Shown here: positions 51,095-61,667 of the stretch, in pieces | Position numbering within the stretch: position 1 is the first letter of the stretch | Layout: each line of letters starts with the position of its first letter | Assembly (NCBI RefSeq): GCF_002295115.1 | Contig: NZ_NSFV01000011.1 | Location: forward strand, 111,048-175,047 | DNA: 64,000 nucleotides | From: Mesorhizobium sp. WSM4311 | GTDB lineage: Bacteria > Pseudomonadota > Alphaproteobacteria > Rhizobiales > Rhizobiaceae | Reading direction: 5' to 3' | Position numbers and translations under genes: made by a program | Notes under the pieces: model-generated | The model's input: only the letters and a program-made list of their open reading frames with translations | What the model was told of the DNA's origin: nothing | The model's database searches: none

Positions 51095-52733
51095 TTTTAT
51101 CTCCTCACACTACGTCGATCGTATGCAACGATCATTCCTTCGCAACGTCGTCGGGGAGGTAAAGTTGCCTGCTTGTACCGATAAGCAGGGATTCTATTCC
51201 GGCGAATGCATTTTTGGCGCAATGGCGCGGCACCGCCAGTCGAACCGACCTTCACGCACGAACATGGGCTTCCTTCGCCGCTGCCGTAAAGGCGGGCGAC
51301 GCTAACCGTCTTGCGCTGATGCATCACATCCATAATAGCCTTGACTGCGGACTTGTAACGCGGGCCATTCTTTCGGGGCTAATTTTCGGCCAGCAGCGAC
51401 GCGGCCTTGGCCGTACGTGTAACGACGAGGTGACGGGCCTGTTTCGGAAGGTGCGATCGTCACTGGGATATCGAAAAATTCGTCGCGCACTGCACTCGAC
51501 TCCATGTGGCGAGTCGCCCTCGAGACGAGCGTAGAACCAGCTTCCGACGGTTTTGGATTCTTGATCGTCGGTAGGCAAGAGTGCAACTCGTAAGTCCCTC
51601 ATTTAAGGGAGACCCAGATCGAACATGCTCGAGTGTAATCCAAAATGCCCGTGGGGGTATCGAGCGGGATCATTGTGCATGAAAACACTTCGACTATAAC
51701 TCCATGAAACTATCCCGCATTTCAGATACGCGATAGTTTCAGGCAGCGGCATTGCCAAGCATCCCCACTTAATTCGTAAGTCACTGATTCTTGGACGAAT
51801 TCCATCTTCGATTCCCATAATTCCAAGCAGAAGGGAGAACACGCGCTCCAGCAAATGCCCGGACTAACCAGCTAGCCTTGTCACCGCCGGCAGTTCCGAA
51901 TGGCTCTCGCCGCTGGCACAAGGCGCCCGTCTAGTGGCCGAGGCGGCGGAGGACAATTTCCGGATCGAGCTTGGGACCGGAAGGTAAAAAAATCTCGAAA
52001 CAATACGCAGCCACGCGCTGATTGAGAGGTTGACATGACGGCTTGAACATTCAGTGCTGCCCAAGCGCGGAAAGAAAGAGGCGCACCGCGGCAAAACCTT
52101 GCCGAAAGGCGAGGATTCGCCGCGTTCAGACCCGCAATAGGCAGGCACCTCGACTAGATGCAGCCCGCCAGGCTTTGGCAGGTGCCTTGTGGGCGTTCTT
52201 CGGGGTGACTTGAATGAGCAGTCGTCGTCGCGGCCACCGCACGAGCAGCCCGTTTGGGTTTTTCTGCCGCAGCGGGTGTAGGCGCAGCCGCCTTGCGCCC
52301 GAGCCCTATTGATCTCCCCAGGGCCGATGCAAGGCGCGCGATGCGTTCACCATCGCGGCCAAGGGCAAATTGCTGAGCCAAGTTGCGATAACCCAGGCAA
52401 AAGTCCGGACGGACTGGAGAGACGATCGTTCATTGTGGGCCTCCTGTTCGACGATAGTTGGTCCCACCCATTTCCGGCTTGATCCGGCAGAAAGCGTATC
52501 AGACGCTTGAGCAATTACAGATCCACCGCGTCAGGCGATGTCGTGCAGCGAACGTCTCGAGAGTTGGGCGGAACTCCCTCGAACGGGATCCAACCGGCGC
52601 CTCCCGACGCTGCTCCAGACCGAGTATCCGCTGTTAGAGCACGCGCGGTTAACCGCGGCGACAGCTCGCCGATCACAGTCGCTTTCGAGGATCTCTGTCC
52701 TCCGTGCCGCCGGTCCGGGACACCGGCAATGGA
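51095..52733. other. long gene-poor stretch
   Basis: About 1.6 kb with no accepted gene. The only frame with some protein-like character is on the minus strand at 52154-52381 (FALGRDGERIARLASALGRS), which has a TTG start, no ribosome-binding site and a low-complexity tail; I leave it uncalled. Probably decayed DNA. Confidence 0.4.
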
Positions 52734-53231
52734 TTATTCGGGTGGCTGATCGGACCCTCCATGGAAGAAAGTTTGAATTTCTTCCATGTCGATATTGCCA
52801 TCGCCGTTATTGTCGACGGCGTTAAATATCCGCCCAACCAAATCTTGAACCTCGTTCTGCGACAGCGCGCCATCGCCGTTGGCGTCCATTATCGCAAACA
52901 TCATGCGCATCGCTGCGCCATGCATCATCCGGGCTCCCATACCATGGCGGCCCTCCCTCATGCTGCGTCCTTCAGGCGGACCTTCTCGGAAGTCGCGGTG
53001 CCATCGGCCGCCGCCGTCCTCTTGCATTCTTTCCTGCATCATTTCACGCATCATCTGACGCATCATTTCGCGCATGGAGCCCTGGGTCTGGGCGTTTCCC
53101 GGAGATTGTTCGGCTCCCTGCTGCTGTGCCGGTGCTGCTGGTGTGGGTGTCCCGCCCATCTGCGCCAGCGCAGGCGAGGCCAACAGTGTCATCATCACGG
53201 TAGCGGCCATAGTTGCGGTTGCTGGTCTCAT
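52734..53231 (-). CDS. secreted EF-hand protein with Met/Arg-rich linker
   Basis: 165 residues. A signal peptide (MRPATATMAATVMMTLLASP, ending ALAQ) leads into a Gln/Pro/Ala stretch, then an unusual helix of repeated MREMMRQMM units, and finally two EF-hand loops, DANGDGALSQNE and DNNGDGNIDMEE, with the expected Asp/Asn/Glu ligands. Probably a periplasmic calcium-binding protein; the Met-rich helix could bind copper or another soft metal. AAGGAGG precedes ATG 53231. Single gene. Confidence 0.8.
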   Translation of the reverse strand: MRPATATMAATVMMTLLASPALAQMGGTPTPAAPAQQQGAEQSPGNAQTQGSMREMMRQMMREMMQERMQEDGGGRWHRDFREGPPEGRSMREGRHGMGARMMHGAAMRMMFAIMDANGDGALSQNEVQDLVGRIFNAVDNNGDGNIDMEEIQTFFHGGSDQPPE

Positions 53232-53554
53232 TATGTCCTCCTTGGACGATGGACGCCGAACGTGTCGGCATCAAACCAAAACCCGCTGCTCTTCTCATAG
53301 TTCCTCTCAGGTCAGCCGATGACTGTTGCGAACAAGAACAAGTATCTGCAGTTAGGCGCGCCGCCGCGAAGCCGGGCGCGGAACGGACCATTTCCTGTGA
53401 GCGATTTCGGCTGGCCCGCCATTGGGCGGGAAGCCGCGACACGCTGATGATGCGGAGCCGCCGCTGATATCGAGTAGCGTAGCCGTGCTGTTGCGAATAT
53501 TGAAGCTGGAGTGCGATCTTTGTTTTTGGCGGAGCGAGGGCTCTCAGGAGAGAG
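53232..53554. other. no convincing gene
   Basis: Leader of the EF-hand gene; nothing else recognised. Confidence 0.4.
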
Positions 53555-53725
53555 TCACTGTCTTGGGCTATCGGATGACGGGATCAAGCCCGCGCTAGCC
53601 AAAAACGTGCGAACCGCCGTGCGAACCTCCTGCATCTGTCCAACCAAAAAATGTCCGCCACTGTTGTAGATGACCAGCTTGGCACCGGGAATATTGCCTG
53701 CTGCGAACTCAGCTGCCGGCAGCGT
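53555..53725 (-). pseudogene. C-terminal remnant of an alpha/beta hydrolase
   Basis: The minus strand reads LPAAEFAAGNIPGAKLVIYN, SGGHFLVGQMQEVRTAVRTF and LASAGLI before a TGA. This is the last catalytic-His segment (GGH) and final helix of an alpha/beta-hydrolase-fold enzyme. Everything upstream, including the nucleophile, is missing. Confidence 0.6.
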
Positions 53726-54072
53726 GTTAACCGCTGATCTTACACAATAGGAGACGGTCGTTTTCCGGCCCCATTAACGGCCTTGCCGCGCCTCGATGAT
53801 CGCGCGCCGTTTAATCAGCCATATGTCAGCATGGATCGCCCGCCGGCAATGGGTCCCGTTTGACGCGGATCCGTTCAGTTTTGCGCGCGGAAGGAACGGC
53901 GGCTTTGCTGCCAAAAGCTATCACTGCCCCGGCAACCAATGCCGGGCTCGAAGCCCCCCAAATTCTTCCAGAGGGAACTCCAGCTTCGAAAGAAATCCGT
54001 GTCTACAGCATTTCCCTGGCATCTGAGCTAATATTGCGGCTGAGGGACCGAATTCAGCCTTGGGAGAGCTGT
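53726..54072. other. upstream region of the cyclase gene
   Basis: The frame of the cyclase gene is open back to 53860, but family members begin at the SAM domain, so this is treated as leader and promoter region. No defined site. Confidence 0.4.
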
Positions 54073-57000
54073 GTGGACGTTGCCGCGTGGTTGCGAGGCC
54101 TCGGCCTCCAGCAATACGAGCAGGCATTTCGCGACAACGCGATCGACGCGGAAGTCCTGCCGGAGCTGACCGATGCCGACCTCGAGAAGCTCGGCATGCT
54201 CCTCGGTCACCGCAAGCGATTCCGCAGGGCGGTAGTGGGGCTTGTGCCGGCGTCAAGCCATCCCGACCCGAGCACCGATGACATCGTGGCTCAGAACCGC
54301 CAGGAGCTAAGCACGGAGCGTCGACAGCTGACCGTCATGTTTGTGGATCTCGTCGGCTCGACGGCGCTGGCGACGCGTCTGGATCCCGAGGACCTGCGTG
54401 AGATAATCGGAGCGTATCACCGGTGTGTTGCCGATACGGTCGCCCACTTCGGCGGCTTTGTCGCCAAATATATGGGCGACGGAGTTTTGGTGTATTTCGG
54501 CTACCCGCAGGCGCACGAGAACGCCGCCGAGCAGGCGGTGCGCGCTGGTCTTGCTCTCGTCGATGCCGTCAGGCGAATTGCAGAGCCCGAGCCGTTGCGG
54601 GCTCGCATAGGTATCGGCACCGGGCAGGTCGTCGTTGGCGATCTGATCACCGCCGGCGAAGGGCAAGAGCGCGGCGTCGTGGGCGAGACGCCGAACCTCG
54701 CCGCCCGCCTGCAAGCTCTTGCCGAACGCGACGCGGTCGTGATCGGGCCGCAAACGCGGCAGCTGGTCGGCGATCTTTTCGAATATCGCGATCTTGGCGC
54801 CCTCGAGGTGAAAGGCTTTCCGGAGCCGATTCATCCCTATCAAGTGGTTCGTGAGAGCGCTGTCGAAAGCCGGTTCGAGGCAATGCATGGGACGACGCCG
54901 ACGCCGCTGGTCGGGCGTGAGGAGGAGGTCGACCTGCTGCAGCGCCACTGGCAGCGCGCGAAAAGTGGTGAAGGTCGTGTGGTGCTGCTCTCAGGGGAGC
55001 CGGGCATCGGAAAGTCGCGCCTCACCCTCACCTTGCAGGAGCGGATCCAGAATGAGCCACACACCCGCTTGCGCTATTTCTGTTCGCCGCACCGTCAAGA
55101 CAGCGCGCTCCACCCGACCATTGCGCAGCTAGAACGCGCCGCCGGGTTGGAGCGCGACGACCCGCCTGAGAGAAAGCTGGATAAGCTTGGCGCCCTGCTT
55201 GCCCCGGCCTCGTCGGAGGACGGTGCGCTGCTGGCTGAGCTGCTGTCGTTGCCGACCGACGGCCGTTTCCCGCCTCTCCAACTGGCGCCGCAGCGTAAGA
55301 AAGAGAAAACCTTCGATGCGCTGCTCAGGCAGCTCGAAGATCTGGCGCGACAAGGTCCGGTGCTGATGCTCTTCGAGGATGTGCACTGGATCGACCCCAG
55401 CTCGCGCGAGCTGCTCGACCTAGTCATCGATCGGGTGCCGCGCCTGCCGGTTCTGCTTCTCCTCACCTACCGCCCCGAGTTTCAACCACCGTGGATCGGG
55501 CAGTCGCACGTCACGGTTATGGTCCTCAATCGGCTCGATCGTCGTGAAGGTGCCGCGCTGGTCCAGCGGGTCGTCGGCACCGAAGAGCTGCCGAGGGACG
55601 TGATCGCGGAGATCATCGAGCGCACGGATGGGGTGCCACTGTTCGTCGAGGAGCTGACCAAGGCGGTGTTGGAGAGCGGCAACGCCAGGACAGCGCTCTC
55701 ACGAGCTGCCGCGATGACATTGAACGTTCCCGCCACGCTGCATGCCTCGTTGATGGCGCGCCTCGATCGCCTCGGCTCAGCCGTTAAGGAGGTCGCGCAG
55801 GTCGGCGCGGTTCTCGGTCGGGAGTTCTCCTACGAATTGCTGGCAGCAGTCACACAGCGAAATGCCGCTGAGCTAAATGATGCACTGGATCAACTCGTCG
55901 GCGCCGGTCTGGTGTTCTGCCGCGGGACGCGGCCACTGGCCACTTACCTCTTCAAGCATGCGCTCGTTCAGGACGCAGCGTATGGCACGCTGCTGCGCGC
56001 TAAGCGCCAGGAGCTACATAAGCGTGTCGCAAACGTATTGGAGGAAAAGTGGCCCGACATCACTGAAGCGCAACCCGAGCTCCTCGCACACCATCTGCAG
56101 GAAGCCGGGGATTGGTCGGGCGCGCTCGATCACTGGCAAAAGGCGGGAGTGGCCGCTCTGGTCAGAGCGGCTACCCGGGAAGCCGTGTCGCACTTTGCCA
56201 GTGCCATTGACTGCAGCAGGAGAGTTGGCGATGTGTCCGGCGGCGCTGAACGGATGACACGTCTCCACCTTGCGATGGCCAATGCCTTGATGCAGGCTGA
56301 AGGGTATCGGTCTGAGCGCCTTGAGAAGGCCCTTGAGGATGCACGTCTTGTCGCCGCGAACGCTGCATCGGTCGAATTGCAATGTGACGTTGCGCTTTCA
56401 CTCGCTCCATTCTTTTATGCCACTGGGCGCAATCACGACTACCTGATCCTGGCCGAAGAGCAGCTCGCAAACTGTGCCGATTTCCTTCCAGCGGCCCATC
56501 TGGGTAGTCTTTGGGCAACAAAGGGGATGGCTCATTCCAATCGGGGAGAGCAGCCGCAGGCAGCGGAAGCTTTGCGCAAGGCCTTGGATTTGCTTGATCG
56601 TGTTGACCCAAGTCCTGGCATCTTGTTCGCCGGTGCGGATCAACCCCGTGTCTCTGCCCAGGAATATTTCAGCGAAACGCTGATCACATTGGGTTTATTT
56701 GATGCTGCAGTCGAAGAGAAAGAGCGCCTAATTCGAAATTTTAACCAGGTCGATAAGCCTTTCGACCTCGCGTGGTGTCTTCTCGCCCAGTGCGAATTGT
56801 GTGCGCTACTTGGGCAATACAAGGAACTCCTTGAGAATGCTACGAAGATCGTCAAGATTTGCGAACTACACGGCTACACGGCGCGTCGAAGCAGCGGCAT
56901 CAGGTGGCGCGGCCATGCCCGTTCGCATCTAGGTGAACTGGATGCCGGCATCGATGACGTCCGGGAGAGTTTGGTTACCTGGCGTGCGCAAGACGTCGTA

Positions 57001-57408
57001 TTTCATACCCCTGAGAAAGCATGCGAACTTTGTGATCTTCTCCTGCGCGCCGGTCGCATCGACGACGCGTCGCAAATGCTTGATGATGTCGATACCCTCG
57101 TTTTCGAAACGGACGAGGCGAGCTACCTAGCAGAATGTATTCGCCTTCGTGGCCAAATCGCCGCGGGCCGAGGTGACCTGGCGGGTGCCGCGCACCTATT
57201 CGAAACAGCAATTGCCACTGCCCGTCGGCAGCAAGCGAGACTCTTCGAGCTTCGCGCCGCAACGCAACTGGCACCAGTTCTGGCACGGCAAGGGCGTGTG
57301 CATGAGGCGGCGACGCGTCTGCAAGCGGTGGTCCACACATTTAACACTAGGTATCCGATCGTCGACCTCATCGCGGCACAAAGGGCGCTGGACGCCCTGA
57401 GCCGTTGA
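54073..57408 (+). CDS. SAM-domain class III nucleotide cyclase with AAA ATPase and TPR regions
   Basis: 1111 residues from GTG 54073, preceded by GGGAG at 6 bases. Order: SAM domain (1-60; DVAAWLRGLGLQQYEQAFRD), class III adenylate/guanylate cyclase domain (80-255; metal Asp 92 in MFVDLVGS and Asp 136 in KYMGDGVLVYF), an AAA/STAND-type ATPase (about 275-560; Walker A GEPGIGKS at 308-315, Walker B LMLFEDVHWID near 430), then a long helical TPR-like region to the end. Proteins of this design are common in Mesorhizobium and Bradyrhizobium and are thought to make cAMP in response to an unknown ligand sensed by the ATPase/TPR part. Both metal Asp residues are present, so activity is plausible. Single gene. 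Confidence 0.92.
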   Translation: MDVAAWLRGLGLQQYEQAFRDNAIDAEVLPELTDADLEKLGMLLGHRKRFRRAVVGLVPASSHPDPSTDDIVAQNRQELSTERRQLTVMFVDLVGSTALATRLDPEDLREIIGAYHRCVADTVAHFGGFVAKYMGDGVLVYFGYPQAHENAAEQAVRAGLALVDAVRRIAEPEPLRARIGIGTGQVVVGDLITAGEGQERGVVGETPNLAARLQALAERDAVVIGPQTRQLVGDLFEYRDLGALEVKGFPEPIHPYQVVRESAVESRFEAMHGTTPTPLVGREEEVDLLQRHWQRAKSGEGRVVLLSGEPGIGKSRLTLTLQERIQNEPHTRLRYFCSPHRQDSALHPTIAQLERAAGLERDDPPERKLDKLGALLAPASSEDGALLAELLSLPTDGRFPPLQLAPQRKKEKTFDALLRQLEDLARQGPVLMLFEDVHWIDPSSRELLDLVIDRVPRLPVLLLLTYRPEFQPPWIGQSHVTVMVLNRLDRREGAALVQRVVGTEELPRDVIAEIIERTDGVPLFVEELTKAVLESGNARTALSRAAAMTLNVPATLHASLMARLDRLGSAVKEVAQVGAVLGREFSYELLAAVTQRNAAELNDALDQLVGAGLVFCRGTRPLATYLFKHALVQDAAYGTLLRAKRQELHKRVANVLEEKWPDITEAQPELLAHHLQEAGDWSGALDHWQKAGVAALVRAATREAVSHFASAIDCSRRVGDVSGGAERMTRLHLAMANALMQAEGYRSERLEKALEDARLVAANAASVELQCDVALSLAPFFYATGRNHDYLILAEEQLANCADFLPAAHLGSLWATKGMAHSNRGEQPQAAEALRKALDLLDRVDPSPGILFAGADQPRVSAQEYFSETLITLGLFDAAVEEKERLIRNFNQVDKPFDLAWCLLAQCELCALLGQYKELLENATKIVKICELHGYTARRSSGIRWRGHARSHLGELDAGIDDVRESLVTWRAQDVVFHTPEKACELCDLLLRAGRIDDASQMLDDVDTLVFETDEASYLAECIRLRGQIAAGRGDLAGAAHLFETAIATARRQQARLFELRAATQLAPVLARQGRVHEAATRLQAVVHTFNTRYPIVDLIAAQRALDALSR

Positions 57409-57945
57409 GGTCGGCGTCGGTTCCGACAACTAGTTTGCATTGATGCAAGCTTGGCTCATGCGCAACCGAGACGCGCGTTCGTTCGTTTGGACTGGAATGT
57501 AGCGGAAGTTGAGATGAGACGTTCACGCTTGTCCCCGCGTAAGCGCGAACATGGCGCGAGCGCGACTTCAGCATGGTCGGCTGCGATATCTGCTTTCGGG
57601 CGGAGGCAAAATCGGCCTCTGCGGCCGAAATAGGGCGCGTTACCGTCGTTCGCGAGAGGCGGCGGAGGGGCTTCATTAAATCCTTGGGCCATGAACATGT
57701 GACCATAGAGAAACGTTAGACCGATGTGGATTCCGGCGCTAGTGGCATCCAAGGACCTTATCCAAGTTGCGGGCTGTGGCCAGCCAGTCCACCGCGGTCG
57801 ACTTGCCGTTTGCTAAATTTGGGCTTCCTGAGAGCAGACGTCGTCGGCAGCTTCACTGAAGTTCAAGCAGGCAACTATTGGCAATAATGCGGGGAGAGCG
57901 CAGGATTGTCCAAAGGGCCTCCGCCTGCGACAGGACATTTGCGCG
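57409..57945. other. no convincing gene
   Basis: Overlapping short frames on both strands, none accepted. Nothing recognised. Confidence 0.4.
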
Positions 57946-59178
57946 ATGGGTCAATTTGGTAGCGAACCAGTTCGTGATCCTGCGAACCTCGGCTTCGACA
58001 AGGCGCGGCTGGCGCGACTGAAACGGTGGATGCAGCGCTATGTGGACACCGGGCGCTGGCCTGGTGGTGCGGTGCTCATCGCGCGCCATGGAAAGCTCGC
58101 CTTCTTCGACTGCGCCGGGCATGCCGACGTCGGAGCCAAGCGGCCTTGGCAGCGCGACCTCATCGCCCGCATCTACTCGATGACCAAGCCTGTCACGGCC
58201 GTCGCACTATTGATGCTGTACGAGGAGGCGCGCGTGCATCTCGACGATCCGGTCGAGGCATACCTGCCGGAATTCAAAGACGTGCAGCTTCTGATACCGG
58301 GCGCAACGTCGCTCGACCAAACCGTGCCCGTCAAGGCGAAGATGACGATCCACCATCTGCTCACCCACACATCTGGCCTGAGCCTTTTTACGAACCCCCG
58401 CCTGCTCGGCGAGGCTTATGCCAAAGAAACACTCGGCCTCGCCTTGGCCTACGGTGGGCTCGACAAGATGGTCCGCAGGATCGCCGAGCTGCCATTGGAA
58501 TGGGAGCCGGGCACGAGGTGGCAATATAGCGTCGGGTCCGATGTCATCGGCCGCATCGTGGAAGTCGTCTCCGGAATGACGCTCGACAAGTACTTTACGA
58601 CGCGAATCTTCGAGCCCCTCGGAATGACCGACACGGGCTTCTCTGTGCCGGACTCCGGGATCAGCCGTTTTCCCCCGCTCTATGAGGCTACGGCTGGTGG
58701 GATGGCGTTGCACGAGGCGCCGGAGGTTTCGGCATGGCGGCAAGGCAAGGTTGATACGTTCTGCGGTGGAGGCGGGCTCGTCGGAACCATCGACGATTAT
58801 TGGCGGTTCGCCGAAATGCTGCGCGCTGGGGGTGAAGTCAGCGGCGAACGCATCCTCAGTCCCCGCACCTTGAGATTGGCGGCGTGCAATCACCTATCGG
58901 GAGATCTTGCCTCGATGGCAACCGAAGTTTGGGCCGAAACCCAGTTTGACGGCGTCGGGTTCGGCCTGCTGGGCTCCGTCGTCCTCGATCCGGCCAAGGC
59001 ACAAATTTCGGCGCAAGTCGGCGACTACGGCTGGGGCGGGGCGGCAGGCACCTTCTTCTGGGTAAGCCCGGTTGACGACATGGTTGTCATTCTCTTCACG
59101 CAACTGCTGCCTTCAAGCGCCATTCCGGTGCGCAAAGAGCTGCGCGCGCTCGTCCACGGTGCGTTGACAGGGGCCTGA
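57946..59178 (+). CDS. class C beta-lactamase-related serine hydrolase
   Basis: 410 residues. The SxxK motif is SMTK (Ser78, Lys81), the second motif is YSV with Tyr194 (YxN in true lactamases), and HLLTHTSGLS is the usual structural segment of the family. No signal peptide is seen, so a cytoplasmic esterase or peptidase is more likely than an antibiotic-resistance enzyme. Long bacterial homologues are annotated as serine hydrolases or EstB-like esterases. ATG 57946 is preceded only by a weak site. Single gene. Confidence 0.9.
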   Translation: MGQFGSEPVRDPANLGFDKARLARLKRWMQRYVDTGRWPGGAVLIARHGKLAFFDCAGHADVGAKRPWQRDLIARIYSMTKPVTAVALLMLYEEARVHLDDPVEAYLPEFKDVQLLIPGATSLDQTVPVKAKMTIHHLLTHTSGLSLFTNPRLLGEAYAKETLGLALAYGGLDKMVRRIAELPLEWEPGTRWQYSVGSDVIGRIVEVVSGMTLDKYFTTRIFEPLGMTDTGFSVPDSGISRFPPLYEATAGGMALHEAPEVSAWRQGKVDTFCGGGGLVGTIDDYWRFAEMLRAGGEVSGERILSPRTLRLAACNHLSGDLASMATEVWAETQFDGVGFGLLGSVVLDPAKAQISAQVGDYGWGGAAGTFFWVSPVDDMVVILFTQLLPSSAIPVRKELRALVHGALTGA

Positions 59179-59637
59179 GACTCGTCAACAGAAACTGCGC
59201 GGAGCAACTTGCGCTTAGCAAGTTGGGCCGCCTCGGATTCGTCGTGCTCGATGATGAGCTCTTCGCCCAAGCCGGCGGGCAGTTGCTCTTCCATCTCATC
59301 AGCCGGATTACGAGCGGAACTCGCTTCCGGCATCGGTCTTCTCACAACGATGCCCGCGCAACCTGAATGTCCGCCCTTGAGGAACTGCAGCCTGAAGCTG
59401 CCACACATGGCCCCAAAGGCGGTCGAGGAGCTGTCGGTGGGAATGCCTTTGTGCGGGCAGACATTAGACGATCCTAAAATAAGAGCGATGTTCCCTACCA
59501 GAAACAATCTACCCGCCACACGTCACGAGTGCACAAAGGGCGCGCCTGACAGCAGGCTCGATCACGCCAAAAGCAATTGCGGAATTCACGCGCCTGTCGC
59601 ACTATCCGGGTTTCGTAGCTTTCGAGGAGGAAAGGCT
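59179..59637. other. no accepted gene; one suggestive minus-strand frame
   Basis: A minus-strand frame containing MEEQLPAGLGEELIIEHDES and EAAQLAKRKLLRAVSVD (about 59175-59300) looks protein-like but then runs into the hydrolase gene on the other strand. Could be a small gene; not called. Confidence 0.3.
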
Positions 59638-59910
59638 ATGTTGTACCCCGGTCAGTGCTTGGACCCCTGCGAGATCGATATGCTCTCTCGCGTGTGCCGC
59701 ATAGTCTGCAACGAGAACGGCATTCCCCCTGAATCGCAGCAGGCCCTGCGCATCGCGTCCCACCTGCTTAAGCTGTTTATGAACGGCCTGATAACCGAGG
59801 AGGAACTGCTGGACGCCGAGAGGAACCGGGCCGGACGGCTAAAGCAGCCGCTCCAGCATCAGCTTCCGCCCCAGAACGTTGTGGCCGACAGCCAGCTGCA
59901 CGTCGGCTAG
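59638..59910 (+). CDS. small hypothetical protein
   Basis: 90 residues beginning MLYPGQCLDPCEIDMLSRVC. The helical segment SQQALRIASHLLKLFMNGLI followed by TEEELLDAERNRAGR resembles short rhizobial proteins of unknown function. AGGAGG lies 7 bases before ATG 59638, a strong start. The frame is open further upstream, but without family-like sequence. Confidence 0.65.
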   Translation: MLYPGQCLDPCEIDMLSRVCRIVCNENGIPPESQQALRIASHLLKLFMNGLITEEELLDAERNRAGRLKQPLQHQLPPQNVVADSQLHVG

Positions 59911-60308
59911 GAAGTTGCCCAGTCCCCCAACGGTGCCTTGGCGGGCACCGCGGCACCATCGCGCCGCCTTCTGAATGGCCCACATGGGAGGGCTGGCAGA
60001 CGTCCATCCAGACCTTGAGTTTTGAGCGCTACCTGGCTCCTGCTCGACCGGGTGCGGAACTCGTGCTCCGACATCGCCACCTCAATCGCCTCCTTCAGGA
60101 GCAGGGCGTGTGCGTTGGCTGGCTTCAACGCCTGCTCCAGCATTCACAACTCTGCCTCAATTGCTTCGCTTCCGTCTGTGAAAGGGCAGGCGTCGGTACG
60201 GCCGGGGCTGATCCGAAGGCGGAGATCGGTGGCCCGCCTTTTCGTGCGATTAAAAGACGAGGGTTGCTCGGATGGGCCGAGTCGATCCTCACGCACGGAG
60301 GACGAGCC
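59911..60308. other. no convincing gene; probable IS110 left flank
   Basis: Short frames only. The right part probably belongs to the non-coding left end of the decayed IS110 element. Confidence 0.4.
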
Positions 60309-61355
60309 ATGGGAGAGTATAGCGAGCATTTGTTGCGTTTGATGTAGCCAAGAAGAAGCACGCGGTGTGGCGATCGCGGAGGGCGGCCGCACTGGCGAGG
60401 TCCGGTTCGTCGGCGAGGTCGAGAATAGTCCGGCGGCGATAGAGCGGACCATCAAGAAGCTGGGAAAAAAGTATGATCGACTGCAAGTCTGCTTCGAGGC
60501 TGGACCGACGGGTTATGGCTTGTGCCGGCAGGTCCGCGATCTTGGTCACGACTGCATGGTGGTTGCGCCGGCCCTGATTCCGAAGCGACCGGGCGAGCGC
60601 GTGAAGACCAACCGGCGGGACGCCGTCACGCTAGCGCGACTGCATCGGGCGGGCGAGCTGATCGGGGTGTGGGTGCCGGACGTGGTCCACGAGGCTGTCC
60701 GCGATCTGGTGCGAGCCCGCGAAGCCGCAGCCGACGATCTGCGCCGCAAACGCCAGCAGCTACTTTCCTTCCTCCTGCGCCACGGGCGGATTTACGAGAA
60801 CGGCGGTCATTGGACGTTGGCGCGCCGACGCTGTCTTGCCCGCCAGAGCTTCGAGCATACTGCGCAGCAGATCGTATTCCAGGAGAAGATCGACGCGATC
60901 GAGGACGCGGCTCAGCGACTACACCGCCTGGACGATCAGTTGCGCGCCGTCGTGCCAACCTGGTCCATGGCGAGGGTCGTCGAGGCAGGCCATGCGCGGC
61001 GCCTCGTTCCTGGTCGCAGTGATGTTCGCGGCCGAAATTGAGGATACGCCGCCGCAGTTGATGGCGTTTCTCGGCCTCGGTTCGCCGGTCGAGCCTTACA
61101 CTCGCCGGCAATCGACGCGCCCGTCGCGCCTTGGTCGAAGCGGCATGGACTTACCGCTACCCCGCCAGGGTCAGCGAGCCCCGAGGGTGCGGCTCGAGGG
61201 GTTGCCCAATTGCCTGGAAGGGGCAGGTCCGGCTCTGCGCTCGCTATCGTCGTCTCATCGCCACCGGCAAGAAGCCGCCGGTGGTCGTGGCTGCGATCGC
61301 GCGTGAGATGGCCGCCTTCGTGTGGGCAATCGGCCGGGAGGTCGCGCCGTCATAG
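60309..61355 (+). mobile_element. decayed IS110-family insertion sequence transposase
   Basis: Transposase segments lie in successive frames: MGEYSEH, then FVAFDVAKKKHAV, then VAIAEGGRTGEVRFVGEVEN, FEAGPTGYG and RPGERVKTNRRDAVTLARLH, later AMRGASFLVAVMFAAEI with PPQLMAFLGLG, and finally LVEAAWTYRYP with GKKPPVVVAAIAREMAAFVW. At least three frameshifts and a small deletion before the PPQLMAFLGL block disable it. The DEDD N-terminal domain and the Ser-containing C-terminal domain are both recognisable. Confidence 0.88.
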
Positions 61356-61667
61356 CCGGTCTCGAGCCAACCCGCTGCACAGGCTGGGGGTGGGGCCACG
61401 ACGGGATTTCGAGCTGCAGCTCGCGTCGGCGATGGCGCGATCGTCATAGGGAAGCGCCAGGATGGATGCGGACAGGCGGCTTCGTTGCACCTCTGTGCGG
61501 TATTGCCGACCCGGAACGGGATTGGGTGCGGCCCTGTCGACATCGATAGTCCCCATGGACCCGCGTGGGTCGGGTCATGGAGGCAGACATGGTCCAGGAC
61601 GCGTCCGGAGGCCGTAGTTCCCAATGGCGGAAGCTGTTGCCGGCGAAGTCCCTGCAGCGGATACCTT
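61356..61667. other. no convincing gene; IS110 right flank
   Basis: Probably the non-coding right end of the decayed IS110 element. Terminal boundaries could not be placed. Confidence 0.4.

Noticed and set aside
52154..52381. 75-codon minus-strand gene
   Set aside because: TTG start without ribosome-binding site and a low-complexity second half; could be a remnant, but cannot be supported.
57409..57945. Several 60-110-codon frames on both strands
   Set aside because: Mutually overlapping, no family-like sequence, no start signals.
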